Assembly (NCBI GenBank): GCA_024400115.1
Contig: JAKSNF010000011.1
Coordinates: 1 to 64,000 of the forward strand
DNA: 64,000 nucleotides
From: Paludibacteraceae bacterium
GTDB lineage: Bacteria > Bacteroidota > Bacteroidia > Bacteroidales > Paludibacteraceae
Direction of reading: 5' to 3'
Made by a program: the position numbers and the translations under genes. This document shows, one piece after another, positions 43,379 through 52,765 of the stretch. Below the pieces are notes generated by a model. The model made no database searches. It saw nothing but the letters and a program-made list of their open reading frames with translations, and was not told where the DNA came from. Within the stretch, counting starts at the first letter, position 1; every line of letters starts with the position of its first letter.

Positions 43379-44056
43379 ATGAAAAAGATTTTAATGGTAG
43401 CTATGACCTTAATCGTAGCAAGCAGCGTTTGTCTTGCTGATGTTCAAGAAGCAAAAGAAATCCGTAAAGAACGTCAAGAAATTCGCAAACTCAGTCGTCA
43501 AGAATTGAATGAAAGAGCATCCAAAGATGCCAAAAAAGAAGCCAAACGTTTAGCAAAAGAAGGTTGGGTTGTAAGTCCGGGTATGCTTCCTTTAGAGAAA
43601 CAACTTGACCGAGTGTATCTTATGCAATGTGAATACGATGAAAATTTATTCCCCAAGTATATTATTGCAAGCGCACAATCAATTGGCGAAAATTATGATG
43701 CAGCCAAGACTGCAGCAACCTCTCTTGCAATTACTAATCTTGCCGGTCAAATTCAAACAGAAGTCAGTGCTCTTGTAGAGAATACGGTTGCCAATAAGCA
43801 ATTAAGTGCAGATGATGCCGCATCTATCTCTGAAACCGTAATGTCTAGCAAAAATTTGATTAGTCAATCTATTGGACGTACATTGGTTGTTGTTGAATGT
43901 TATCGAGAGTTAAAGAATAAAAACAAAGAAGTTCTCGTTCGCATCGCATATAATGGTGATATGGCAAAACAAGCAACTAAACAAGCCATACGCGATGAAT
44001 TGGAGAAAAAAGGAGCCAACCTGCATGAACAATTAGATAAAGCCCTCGGATTCTAA
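43379..44056 (+). CDS. Exported LPP20-like protein, first gene of the caspase operon
   Basis: 225 residues with a signal peptide (MKKILMVAMTLIVASSVCLA). A charged helical segment (about 22-65; KEIRKERQEIRKLSRQELNE) precedes a domain resembling the LPP20 fold (IIASAQSIGENYDAAKTAAT ... SQSIGRTLVVVECYRELKNK). LPP20-like proteins are periplasmic or outer-membrane proteins of unclear role. Its stop overlaps the next ATG by one base. The three following genes are all exported and tightly packed, so they probably act together outside the cytoplasm. Confidence 0.7.
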   Translation: MKKILMVAMTLIVASSVCLADVQEAKEIRKERQEIRKLSRQELNERASKDAKKEAKRLAKEGWVVSPGMLPLEKQLDRVYLMQCEYDENLFPKYIIASAQSIGENYDAAKTAATSLAITNLAGQIQTEVSALVENTVANKQLSADDAASISETVMSSKNLISQSIGRTLVVVECYRELKNKNKEVLVRIAYNGDMAKQATKQAIRDELEKKGANLHEQLDKALGF

Positions 44057-44898
44057 TGAAAAATAAAATTCAGATATTGCTCTTGCTGCTCATGTGTGTA
44101 GATATTTATGCACAACGGACGGTTAATGCATGTGGTGAGGTAGAGTATGTAGCACCAGAAACACAAACACTTGCCGAAGCCAAGCAAACGGCTATTACTC
44201 AAGCACGCCTTAAGGCAATTGCAGATGAATTTGGAACAATTGTTTCGCAAACCAATACTACAACGATGCATAATAGCAACGGTAAAAGTGAAAATAGTTT
44301 TAATTCATTCAGCGAAAACGAAGTCCGAGGAATCTGGATTAGTGATACGAAAGAGCCCGAAGTAAGTGTTATGTACCGTAACGACATGATGGTTATCCAT
44401 GCAAAAGTATGTGGTCAGGTACGTGAACAGAAACGAGAAACCGTAGAATTGCAAGTGAAACCTTTGAATAAAGGAATTGAAAGTACACTCTTTAAGAACA
44501 ACGATCGTTTCTCTGTTTCATTTAAATCCGCAGCGAGTGGGTATGTGGCAGTATTTATTAGGGACGACAACAACGATATCGTCAATGTTATGATGCCGTA
44601 TGAGGATAGCGATGGTAATGCACGAGAAGTAAAAAGTAATAAAGAGTATGTCTTTCTCTGTACTCAGGACTCTGAATATCCATATGCAGAAGAAACCATC
44701 TTAACGACATCTAAAAGCATAGAAAATAACACACTAATCGTAGTTTTCTCTCAAAAGAAATTCCATATTTCCTTAAGCAATATGGGGGAATTTGTGCCGG
44801 AAGTAGAAAACTCTAAATTTCAAAAATGGCTTCATAACTTGCGAGTATATGATACAACAGTGCAAGTAGAAGAAATAGTATTAACAATTAAAAAATAA
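44056..44898 (+). CDS. Exported DUF4384-type protein
   Basis: 280 residues, signal peptide about 1-19 (ends IYAQ). Residues 20-125 resemble an LPP20-like half (TLAEAKQTAITQARLKAIAD), and 135-240 resemble DUF4384 (FKNNDRFSVSFKSAASGYVAVFI), a module often found beside caspase-like peptidases. No enzyme motif is seen. Second gene of the operon, 5 bp before the caspase gene. Confidence 0.72.
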   Translation: MKNKIQILLLLLMCVDIYAQRTVNACGEVEYVAPETQTLAEAKQTAITQARLKAIADEFGTIVSQTNTTTMHNSNGKSENSFNSFSENEVRGIWISDTKEPEVSVMYRNDMMVIHAKVCGQVREQKRETVELQVKPLNKGIESTLFKNNDRFSVSFKSAASGYVAVFIRDDNNDIVNVMMPYEDSDGNAREVKSNKEYVFLCTQDSEYPYAEETILTTSKSIENNTLIVVFSQKKFHISLSNMGEFVPEVENSKFQKWLHNLRVYDTTVQVEEIVLTIKK

Positions 44899-44903
44899 AA
44901 GTT

Positions 44904-46193
44904 ATGAAAAAGAAATTATCCGTTCTTTTATTGGTTTTGTTGGGATTAGGGCAACTCAATGCCCAAAAGACGGCTATCGTTCATATTATTAACCCAGGAG
45001 GATTAGTCCTTGGGCAAAGTACCATCAATCTCAAAATAAACGATTTGTCACATGGATTAATTGCTCCTAAGAGTTATATCTCAATGGATGTTCCTGTTGG
45101 ATTTCTCAATATAATTGCCAATTGTACATTACCTGTATATGAAACGGGAGCTAATGGACAACGTGTATATAGTGGAACACGTCAGGTTTTGACGCAAACT
45201 TCATTACAAGTAGAAGCAGATAAAGAATATTATGTTAAAATTACAGATAACATAATAAGACCAGAGTTGAAAGTATTAGAGACAAAAGAGATTGCCAAAA
45301 TTGAAAAAAAATTAAATAACACTATCTCTTTTGCGGGTGCATATAGTGCAATTCCAGAAGATGTAACTTCAAATTCCAATTCCAAAGTTGGTGTTTCAGC
45401 AGCTAAGAACACCATAGTATCCGATGTGGATAAAGATATACCCCATACCAGCAAGTCTATGGATGATACATACGCACTCATTATTGCCAATGAAGAGTAT
45501 CAATTCGTTGATCCCGTTAATTTTGCCTCACATGATGGAGAAGTATTCAAAGAGTATTGCATAAAAACTTTGGGCATTCCGGAAAAACAAATTCGATATT
45601 GTCCCAACGCATCGTATGGGATTCTAACTGGCGGCATAGATTGGCTCAAATATGCCCTTGATAATTTTGAGAATAGTAAAGCAATTGTGTATTATTGCGG
45701 TCATGGTATTCCAGACGAAAAAACCGGTGATGCATATATTATTCCTGTTGATGGAATGGGAACAAACACTACCACATGCTATAGTCTTAATCAACTATAT
45801 AAAACTCTGTCTTCTACTAAAGCCAGTCGCATAACCTATTTTATGGATGCTTGCTTTACAGGTGCGAATAAAGAAGGAAGCATGTTAGTTGCAGCACGTG
45901 GCGTGGCTCGTGAGGCAAAAAAAGAAACTTTGGCAGGTAATGCGGTTGTGTTCTCGGCATCTAGTGGAGATGAAACAGCAATGACCTATGCAGAAAAAGG
46001 TCACGGCTTATTTACCTATTTCTTACTGAAGAAATTGCAAGAAACAGAAGGAAATGTAAGTTACCAAGAACTATATGAATATATCAATCAGAATGTTAAG
46101 AAAGAAGCATTCTTAATTAACGAGAAACCACAAACTCCTATTGTGGCAACAAGTAATTCTGCTGCTTCATCTTGGAAAACCATGAAGTTATAA
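44904..46193 (+). CDS. Exported caspase-family (C14-like) cysteine peptidase
   Basis: 429 residues. A signal peptide (ends LGQLNAQ at 21) is followed by a beta-rich N-terminal domain (about 22-125) and a caspase-hemoglobinase domain (about 185-410). The catalytic dyad is H267 in YYCGHGIPD and C317 in YFMDACFTG; both are intact. The fold context SASSGDETAMTY and HGLFTYFLLKKL is typical of metacaspase-like bacterial members. Caspase-like peptidases cut after Arg/Lys or Asp; specificity cannot be read. Export of such an enzyme with an LPP20 and a DUF4384 partner suggests a periplasmic or surface proteolytic device. Followed by a strong terminator. Confidence 0.85.
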   Translation: MKKKLSVLLLVLLGLGQLNAQKTAIVHIINPGGLVLGQSTINLKINDLSHGLIAPKSYISMDVPVGFLNIIANCTLPVYETGANGQRVYSGTRQVLTQTSLQVEADKEYYVKITDNIIRPELKVLETKEIAKIEKKLNNTISFAGAYSAIPEDVTSNSNSKVGVSAAKNTIVSDVDKDIPHTSKSMDDTYALIIANEEYQFVDPVNFASHDGEVFKEYCIKTLGIPEKQIRYCPNASYGILTGGIDWLKYALDNFENSKAIVYYCGHGIPDEKTGDAYIIPVDGMGTNTTTCYSLNQLYKTLSSTKASRITYFMDACFTGANKEGSMLVAARGVAREAKKETLAGNAVVFSASSGDETAMTYAEKGHGLFTYFLLKKLQETEGNVSYQELYEYINQNVKKEAFLINEKPQTPIVATSNSAASSWKTMKL

Positions 46194-46240
46194 GAACTTG
46201 GGCAACATTAGCAAAAAACACATCTCAAGCATATATCCTC

Positions 46241-46275
46241 CCATCGCAGCCCCTCGGGGTTGCGATGGTTGTTTC
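46241..46275 (+). terminator. Terminator of the caspase operon
   Basis: CCATCGCAGCCCC TC GGGGTTGCGATGG followed by TTGTTT. The same hairpin (one loop base different) ends rpsU on the minus strand at 62115-62150. Confidence 0.85.
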
Positions 46276-46750
46276 TGCCTTTTCCTAATTTCGTTGACAC
46301 TTTCCTAAAAAAGTTGACATTGTCCTAATTTTGTTTACACATGCAAGTGTGCCATTGGCACAGTGGAACACTTGTGTAATAGACTATAGTTTAGTAAGTT
46401 ATAGCAAAGTGCCACCGTGCCATTGGCACTCTCGTGGCATTTTCAAGTTGGACAATGTCCAACTGTCCTACTCTCCATAACTATCATTATGCTAGTGCTT
46501 TACACGAAGTAGGACACTTGGACATGTCCTACTTGTGTCCTACTTTCGCGAACAACCTAATTCTGTCCGTGAAAATTCAGAGCAAAATTGTAACTTGCTG
46601 ATTTATAGGATTATAACTGCTCGACAATAGTATCGTGAACTCGTGAAAAATCGTGAATTTCCCGAAAGTTCCCGGAAATTCCCGACTATATGTTTCGTTC
46701 TTTTAGCCCGGCATTTTATGCCGCACCTTGTTTCTCGTTTCTCGTTCCGT

Positions 46751-46787
46751 TCCTCTAACCAGTAGGCGCTTGCGCCGTCCTCTAACC
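46751..46787 (-). repeat. GAGGAC palindromic element, inverted copy
   Basis: On the minus strand: GAGGAC, stem GGCGC, loop AA, stem GCGCC, CTACTGGTTAGAGG. Stem differs from the other copies yet remains complementary (46765-46769/46772-46776). Confidence 0.85.
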
Positions 46788-47129
46788 TTTCACCCTCCCC
46801 CTTTTGGGGGTTAGGGGGCTTCCAAAGTCACAACATTGTCACAACATAGTCACAACATTGCCACTACTTTTAAGACCTATGCAAGGAGTCTGCAAGTAAG
46901 AACATTTAGCCTCCGACTCCGCGTGATTACCGCGTGATTTGGGCGTGATTACCGCGTCCGTCTAGGAGGATGCCCGAAGGATGCCCGTCCTGTGCTACAA
47001 ACTTATACACTTTCGAAAAGGCTAACGCCTCTCATTGACTGTTTTTCGGTAGTCTATCGTGAGTAAACTCCCATATTCTACCTAAAAAACACTCAATAAT
47101 AAAATAAATTTTATTTTTTTGCTCTAAAA

Positions 47130-47161
47130 TTTGCTCATTCCAAATTTTTGTTGTATCTTTG
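47130..47161 (+). promoter_or_regulatory. Promoter for rplS
   Basis: TTTG (47130-47133), 20 nt, TATCTTTG (47154-47161). The leader to the ATG is about 135 nt, long enough for a ribosomal-protein regulatory structure; none is recognised. Confidence 0.75.
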
Positions 47162-47302
47162 CAGCGATTTTCGACTATTAGCCTCTGGCGATCAGAATAT
47201 CGACCCGCAGGAGGAGTTATTCCGGCGTAAGCAGGAACCTTTATAGACGGGCGTAAAACGTAGTAAATGCTATAGTCAATTAACCATTTAATTATAAGTA
47301 AA

Positions 47303-47656
47303 ATGGATTTAATGAAAATTGCCGAAGAGGCATTTGCCGGTGAGAAGAAAGAGTTTCCGGCATTCGCAGCAGGTGACCAAATCACTGTTGCTTATCGTAT
47401 TAAAGAGGGTAACAAAGAGCGTATTCAAGAGTTCCGTGGTGACGTTATCGCCATCAAGGGTTCACAAGACAAGAAGCGCTTCACGGTTCGTAAGATGTCC
47501 GGCAACGTCGGCGTTGAGCGTATCTTCCCCATGGACAGCCCCTTCATTGACCACATCACGGTTAATAAGTACGGTAAAGTTCGTCGTGCTAAACTGTACT
47601 ACCTGCGTCAATTACGCGGTAAGAGCGCACGTATCGAAGCACGTCGCGTAAAGTAA
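47303..47656 (+). CDS. rplS: 50S ribosomal protein bL19
   Basis: 117 residues, standard length. Visible: FPAFAAGDQITVAYRIKEGN, RIQEFRGDVIAIKGS, FTVRKMSGNVGVERIFPMDS, KLYYLRQLRGKSARI. It sits at the 30S-50S interface. Monocistronic, with its own promoter and a perfect terminator. Confidence 0.97.
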   Translation: MDLMKIAEEAFAGEKKEFPAFAAGDQITVAYRIKEGNKERIQEFRGDVIAIKGSQDKKRFTVRKMSGNVGVERIFPMDSPFIDHITVNKYGKVRRAKLYYLRQLRGKSARIEARRVK

Positions 47657-47680
47657 GGTCACCCTTACGCCTCGCAAAAG

Positions 47681-47705
47681 AAAGAGCCCAACGGCTCTTT
47701 TTTTT
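47681..47705 (+). terminator. Terminator of rplS
   Basis: AAAGAGCC CAAC GGCTCTTT, perfect 8-bp stem, followed by T residues. Confidence 0.92.
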
Positions 47706-47785
47706 GTGTGATTTTTGACATTCCTAATCGCTCCTACTCATCTATTCTCCCGCTCGTCGGGGCATCTTGTTGCCCCTGTTTTTTC

Positions 47786-48350
47786 GGGGTCCCCGCAAAG
47801 TACCACTTTGTGGGGAGAGGAGCAATCGCGGGTACTACATGCCGAACCATAGGTTTGTCATCGTACCAAGCGAATTGCGACGAAGGCGCTCCCTCCCGCC
47901 TATAGGTACGGTCTTATTTTTCGTCCGCGCCGACTGCACTTCCTCGAAAACCGACGCCCCTTTTTTAGGGTCCCCGAAAAGCCTGCTTTTTGGGGAGAGG
48001 AGCAATCGCGGGTACTACATGCCGAACCGTAGGTTTGTCATCGTACCAAGCGAATTGCGACGAGGGGACACCACTGTTTTTACGGAAGTCAGTCTGTGCT
48101 CCTATAGCGCCCTTCGGTCGCTGACCGTACATATATTTATCTGCGAAATTAAGGAGGGCGGGCCGAAATACCCCTGTCTTTGCAGAGCAATGACATCGTA
48201 TGAGGCCTGACCGACGGGCATAGGGTGTGCTTTAGCCACCCGGAATAAAAAGTTCCGCGGTTTCAGCGAGAGACAAAGGAACCATTAGCAGAAAAGCGTG
48301 GTCATTGCCATGGCAGTGAAATCTGCGTAATCTGCGGGAGATATAAAAAC
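47786..48350 (+). repeat. Structured dispersed repeat, copies 2 and 3 in tandem
   Basis: 47811-47884 and 47991-48064 are identical except for one base. Each has hairpin I (CCCCGCAAAG/CTTTGTGGGG at 47791-47814; CCCCGAAAAG/CTTTTTGGGG at 47972-47994) and a longer hairpin II (outer stem GCAATCGC with GCGAATTGC at 47822-47829/47870-47878 and 48002-48009/48050-48058; middle stem GGTAC/GTACC; apical CGAACC/GGTTTG). The C-G pair in hairpin I of copy 2 is an A-T pair in copy 3. Confidence 0.85.
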
Positions 48351-48388
48351 TTAAAAAAAGGGTGATTTTGTCAAAAATCACACTTTTA

Positions 48389-48420
48389 TTTGCATAATTC
48401 AAATTTTTGTCGTATCTTTG
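48389..48420 (+). promoter_or_regulatory. Promoter for tamB
   Basis: TTTG (48389-48392), 20 nt, TATCTTTG (48413-48420). Confidence 0.75.
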
Positions 48421-48454
48421 CACGCTAATTTGAGTTAATATACCCTAATAGGCT

Positions 48455-51400
48455 TTGAAGAGATTTCTTTACATAGTATCCTTGGTGCTAATAGCATTGT
48501 TGCTATTAGTGGGTGTCGGATTGGCATTGCTCACCAGCAGCGATCTCCAAACGCGGGCGGTACAAGTGGTGACAACCGAACTGAGCAACTCCTTAGGTTC
48601 GACGGTACATGTAGGTCGAGTTAGCTATCGTATGCCGGCATCTATCCGAATAGAAGATTTCTACATTGAGGATCAGCAGCACGACACGCTCTTCTATGCT
48701 CGTGAGGTTTATGCTCGCCTTAGAGCCAAAGCACTTCTGGATAACGAAATACGTTTCAGTAAAGCTTCCGTTGATGGCGTTTATGTAAACATTCATGATG
48801 ACAATTACGCTTTCTTGAAACCCTTGTTTGAGTCCTCTAAGGCGGATACGTCTGTTATGCACACGCTCATAACCGCACCGGATATTCGGGTTACCAACTC
48901 TCGTATTTGCGTAGAAGACTACCTTGTTGATTTAGATAACCTCAGCTTGCATTTACAACAGTATTCGAAAGACACGTTGGCTTTGGACATCAACGAGTTA
49001 AAGGGCACCTATTCGTATCTGCCCTATCGTCAAAAGGAGATCGAACCTTTGACGATTAACGACTTAGATATGGAGGTGATGATCTGCAATCGCTTTATAC
49101 AGTTGCCTCATTTCGAACTTGAGATGCCACATTCGTCCGTTCTAATCAGCGGTATTTCTTTGCATTTTGACTCTCTGCCATCCAACATGGAAACCGGTAT
49201 GCTATTGGATAATTTCAATCTCTATCCACCTGATTTGGCAATGATTGAACCCTCTTTTATGCAGATGAAGGGGCAAGTGAACTTACATGCTAAGTTAGAT
49301 GGTAAGATGGATTCTCTTCTTTTGAGAGATGTTCGTTTCTTGTATAATAATCAATCTATTCTGCGAGGAGATGTGTTTGTTAAAGGGTTGCCCGATTGGA
49401 ACCAAGCTTATGTCAAAGCGACCTGTCAAGATTTATATGTCAATGCCGGAATAGCACAAGACATCATCTCGGATATTAAGCAATCACCTTGCAACCTCCC
49501 CCCCACTATTCATAACTTAGGTCAAGTACATTATCGCGGTCAGATTGCGGGACGTATCCAGAACCTTGTTCTAAAAGGAGCGTTCCGTACAAATCAAGGA
49601 ACAATAACCACCAATGGCGTTTTCCGTTTGGACGATGATTGGCAAACGATGTACTTCACCGGAGGAGTAGGAATAAACAATTTCCACTTAGGTCGGCTGT
49701 TAGAAACGGATAAGGTAGGAGATATCAGCCTCAACGTGATGACGGATGCTAAAGTGAAGCAGAATAAATTCGACGTTCAAGCGGCAATTGTTCTGGATTC
49801 GTTGTTTGCATTAGGTAACACGTACCGCGATTTGCGCATCGATGGGCACGCTAATAATGGTGTCTATAATGGTTCTATTCGTATTCACAACCCCAACCTA
49901 TCTTTTGTTGGCTCGTTTGATTATCGTCAAGATGCCACATCCGGTAGTATCGCTCAATTAACGATTGACTCCCTTGCCTTGCATAACGAATCCGACTCAA
50001 TCTTGATGCAAGAGTTGGAATTTAGTCATATCGCGCAAGCAGATGGAACAAAGAATGTCAAACTCACTTCCGACTATTTAGCCGGAGCATTAGTTGGACA
50101 GCTGGATTATGCCACATTATTGACTACAATAGAAAAGCAATCTATTCATTATTTACCCTCACTATATAGTCAAGAGCAACAACAGCGGATATTGGCACAA
50201 CCATCTAATAATAACTTCCGTTTCTACCTCTATGGGCGAGAGTTACGCCATTTACAGCGTTTCTTCCAATTGCCCTATCGTATCTCCGATTATCCGGTAA
50301 TGAAAGGTTATGTCTCCGAGGCAGACCAAAACTGGATACTACAAGGCTATGTACCATACATCATGAAGGGGAAAAATCGGTTTAATGATATCACGTTCTC
50401 TACGGACAACATAACCGGTCGAGCCAATATGTCCCTATCCGCAGAGTTCGGTTATACCCAATTGGTTCTTCATTCGTTTGCCCAAGAAGACTCATGCCAC
50501 ATGGCATTTCGAGTGCGTAATATAGACCCCTCTCGAACCGACTCAAATGATGTAGGCGTAAGGGATTATGATCAATGGAAAAAACTCAGTAGCCAGATTG
50601 ATTTCATTGAAGGTGATATAGAACTCACAACATCTATTGCTCAATATGCCCACCATCCTTTAGTGGATGTTCATATATACCCATCGCACATTCAATACGG
50701 AGATAGTACGTACTACATCAACGAGTCTCGTCTGAGTTATTCGGTAGCAGATACGTTATTGACCGTTGACCATTTCCGAGTGGGTACGCTATCCCAGTTT
50801 ATCGAAGCAAACGGAATAGGTTCTACACATTCTGAGGATGCGCTATCTATTCATTTAGGCAAATTGAACGCGGAATACCTCACACGTTTTGCCTTGCCCG
50901 AGCGTACACTTACGGTTCAGGGAGACCTAACGGGTTGGGCAAACGTCTATAATATCTTCTCCACTCCGGCATTTGAAGCCGAACTGCGTTTGGATAGTGC
51001 AGGCCTTAATGGCAGCTATATGGGAGAGGCAACAGCTAAGATGATGCTTAATGAGGACAATAATGTCGTCATCGATGGAAATGTGGTGGAAAATAATCGT
51101 CATGTGGCACATGTTGACGGATTGGTTGAAACAGCAACAGCACATTGGGGTATTAACATTGCGGCGGATTCGGTATCTTCCGGTTTTATCAATCACTGGA
51201 CAGATGGCTTCATTTCTGATATTTCAGGACGTATATATGGAAATGTAAATATATCCGGCATGAAAAAGAGGTGTTGGGTTATCGCCTCTGCTTATGCGGA
51301 TAGCATTGGTCTTACCATACCCTATACCGGATGTCGCTATTACGTTTCCGACTCTGTCTTTATGGATTCTACCTCTATTTATTTCTCCAATCTGACGCTA

Positions 51401-52765
51401 CACGATGAAGAAGGAAATGCGTTTCTTTTTGATGGCAAGATAAGTCATAATGAATATTGGAAGGACTTTACATTTGATTTAGTAGCACGGCCCAATCACA
51501 CACTTGTCTTCAATTTGCCTTATTCGCCACAAGAGATGCTATCCGGTCACACATATGCAACAGGAGAAGCGCGAATCTTTGGAGATGAAAAAGACGTGAC
51601 CCTTGCTGCTAATGCCATTGCCACCGATAAATCCTCCTTCCGATTTAACATCGGTTATACGTCTTCTGCCTCCAGCAACGATTTTGTTACGTTCTATGAC
51701 CACCACGACATTGAACGAATCGAACTCCCCGAGAACGAGGAAGAGATGGAATTGCAGCCGAAAGAAACGAGACCGCATACACGATTTAAGATGGCTCTCA
51801 ATGTAGAGGTTGATCCAACATTGGACTTTGGATTAGTCCTTAATGCAACTACCGGAGATGAGATACGCGCTAACGGAGACGGAGCGTTCACTGTCGGCTA
51901 CGATGACCGAACGGGAGCAGTCTCTATGGTAGGAACATACACCTTAACACGAGGAACGATGGGCTTCACGGTAGCTAATGTCCTACAAAGAAAATTCTCT
52001 ATCGCCGAAGGATCGTCTATTGTATGGTCTGGCGAGGCAGAGAATCCGACCTTGAATGTGACCGCCGATTATACCACCTCTGCCAGTTTGAAGGACCTCT
52101 TTGGTACAGACGTGTCCGCTATCACCACGTCAAGAACGAATATACCGGTCACTACCTCTATTAACCTTACAGGAGTATTAGATGATCCTAAGATACGTTT
52201 CGGCTTATCGTTACCGCGTTCCGAACGGGAAATAGAAGATAAAGTCAGTGCTGTCATTAACACGGAAGAGATGTTAATGCGTCAAGTCGTTTATCTATTG
52301 GTTTTCAATCGGTTCTTCACCCCTGAGTATATGGCTTCTGCCAATAACCCACTCATCAGCACCAATGCTGTTTATTCTATTCTCTCCTCTACGGTGACTA
52401 CACAGATTAACCGCTGGCTTGGTAAGTTAACGGATGTCTTCTCTATGGGTGTGGATATACGTAAGGAAGGAACGGGAGCACAATCATCCTATGAAGCAGA
52501 GGCTAAGTTCCAATTACAACCTATTGATAGACTTATCATTAACGGAGATGTCGGTTATCGGTACAACGATATAACCAATCGACCTTTCTTTGGAGACGTG
52601 GACGTTGAATATCTCTTAACGCAGAATGGTAGGTTCCGCGTAAAAGCCTACTCGCATATGGTAGATAAATACTCCCTTCGTCAGGCAAGCACCATCCAAG
52701 GCGTTGGTTTCGTCTTCAAACACGACTTCAACTGGCCCAAAGCCAAGAAAAAAAATAGGAAATAG
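48455..52765 (+). CDS. tamB: Translocation and assembly module TamB-like (AsmA superfamily) protein
   Basis: 1436 residues. The start is TTG at 48455 (MKRFLYIVSLVLIALLLLVG ..., a signal anchor); the next ATG lies about 58 codons in, past the anchor. The middle is a long beta-helical region of repeated short strands, and the C-terminal quarter has the TamB domain (FKMALNVEVDPTLDFGLVLN, YTLTRGTMGFTVANVLQRKF, DVGYRYNDITNRPFFGDVDV). These proteins form a hydrophobic groove across the periplasm and help outer-membrane biogenesis, possibly lipid transport. No tamA is adjacent. The stop is followed at once by repeat DNA. Confidence 0.88.
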   Translation: MKRFLYIVSLVLIALLLLVGVGLALLTSSDLQTRAVQVVTTELSNSLGSTVHVGRVSYRMPASIRIEDFYIEDQQHDTLFYAREVYARLRAKALLDNEIRFSKASVDGVYVNIHDDNYAFLKPLFESSKADTSVMHTLITAPDIRVTNSRICVEDYLVDLDNLSLHLQQYSKDTLALDINELKGTYSYLPYRQKEIEPLTINDLDMEVMICNRFIQLPHFELEMPHSSVLISGISLHFDSLPSNMETGMLLDNFNLYPPDLAMIEPSFMQMKGQVNLHAKLDGKMDSLLLRDVRFLYNNQSILRGDVFVKGLPDWNQAYVKATCQDLYVNAGIAQDIISDIKQSPCNLPPTIHNLGQVHYRGQIAGRIQNLVLKGAFRTNQGTITTNGVFRLDDDWQTMYFTGGVGINNFHLGRLLETDKVGDISLNVMTDAKVKQNKFDVQAAIVLDSLFALGNTYRDLRIDGHANNGVYNGSIRIHNPNLSFVGSFDYRQDATSGSIAQLTIDSLALHNESDSILMQELEFSHIAQADGTKNVKLTSDYLAGALVGQLDYATLLTTIEKQSIHYLPSLYSQEQQQRILAQPSNNNFRFYLYGRELRHLQRFFQLPYRISDYPVMKGYVSEADQNWILQGYVPYIMKGKNRFNDITFSTDNITGRANMSLSAEFGYTQLVLHSFAQEDSCHMAFRVRNIDPSRTDSNDVGVRDYDQWKKLSSQIDFIEGDIELTTSIAQYAHHPLVDVHIYPSHIQYGDSTYYINESRLSYSVADTLLTVDHFRVGTLSQFIEANGIGSTHSEDALSIHLGKLNAEYLTRFALPERTLTVQGDLTGWANVYNIFSTPAFEAELRLDSAGLNGSYMGEATAKMMLNEDNNVVIDGNVVENNRHVAHVDGLVETATAHWGINIAADSVSSGFINHWTDGFISDISGRIYGNVNISGMKKRCWVIASAYADSIGLTIPYTGCRYYVSDSVFMDSTSIYFSNLTLHDEEGNAFLFDGKISHNEYWKDFTFDLVARPNHTLVFNLPYSPQEMLSGHTYATGEARIFGDEKDVTLAANAIATDKSSFRFNIGYTSSASSNDFVTFYDHHDIERIELPENEEEMELQPKETRPHTRFKMALNVEVDPTLDFGLVLNATTGDEIRANGDGAFTVGYDDRTGAVSMVGTYTLTRGTMGFTVANVLQRKFSIAEGSSIVWSGEAENPTLNVTADYTTSASLKDLFGTDVSAITTSRTNIPVTTSINLTGVLDDPKIRFGLSLPRSEREIEDKVSAVINTEEMLMRQVVYLLVFNRFFTPEYMASANNPLISTNAVYSILSSTVTTQINRWLGKLTDVFSMGVDIRKEGTGAQSSYEAEAKFQLQPIDRLIINGDVGYRYNDITNRPFFGDVDVEYLLTQNGRFRVKAYSHMVDKYSLRQASTIQGVGFVFKHDFNWPKAKKKNRK

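Larger units (their letters stand above)
46194..47302. other. 1.1-kb gene-free region packed with palindromes and short tandem repeats
   Basis: No gene. In order: terminator (46241-46275); words TCCTAATTT/GTTGACA in three degenerate copies (46285-46340); palindromes GTGCCATTGGCAC twice (46349-46361, 46417-46429), each nested in a second inverted pair; GTTGGACAATGTCCAAC (46447-46463); AGTAGGACAC/GTGTCCTACT nested around GGACATGTCC (46508-46544); CGTGAA and TTCCCG runs (46635-46685); GAAAC array inverted (46727-46748); the GAGGAC palindrome inverted (46751-46787); TCACAACAT three times (46828-46860); CGCGTGATT-type words three times (46920-46960); GGATGCCCG twice (46969-46989); then the rplS promoter and leader. 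Confidence 0.75.
47657..48454. other. Gene-free region with two tandem copies of the structured repeat
   Basis: Contains the rplS terminator, two copies of the structured repeat 180 bp apart (47786-48066), the downstream half of the element (48130-48350) and the tamB promoter. A 147-codon frame across the copies is open only because the 180-bp period keeps frame; it is not considered a gene. Confidence 0.75.

Noticed and set aside
47162..47302. A known ribosomal-protein leader or riboswitch upstream of rplS
   Set aside because: The 135-nt leader is long but I could not identify a convincing conserved fold by eye.
47767..48210. 147-codon open frame across the tandem structured repeats
   Set aside because: It is open because the repeat period (180 bp) is a multiple of three; the third copy near 1.8 kb does not keep the frame, and base changes follow stem pairing, not codons.
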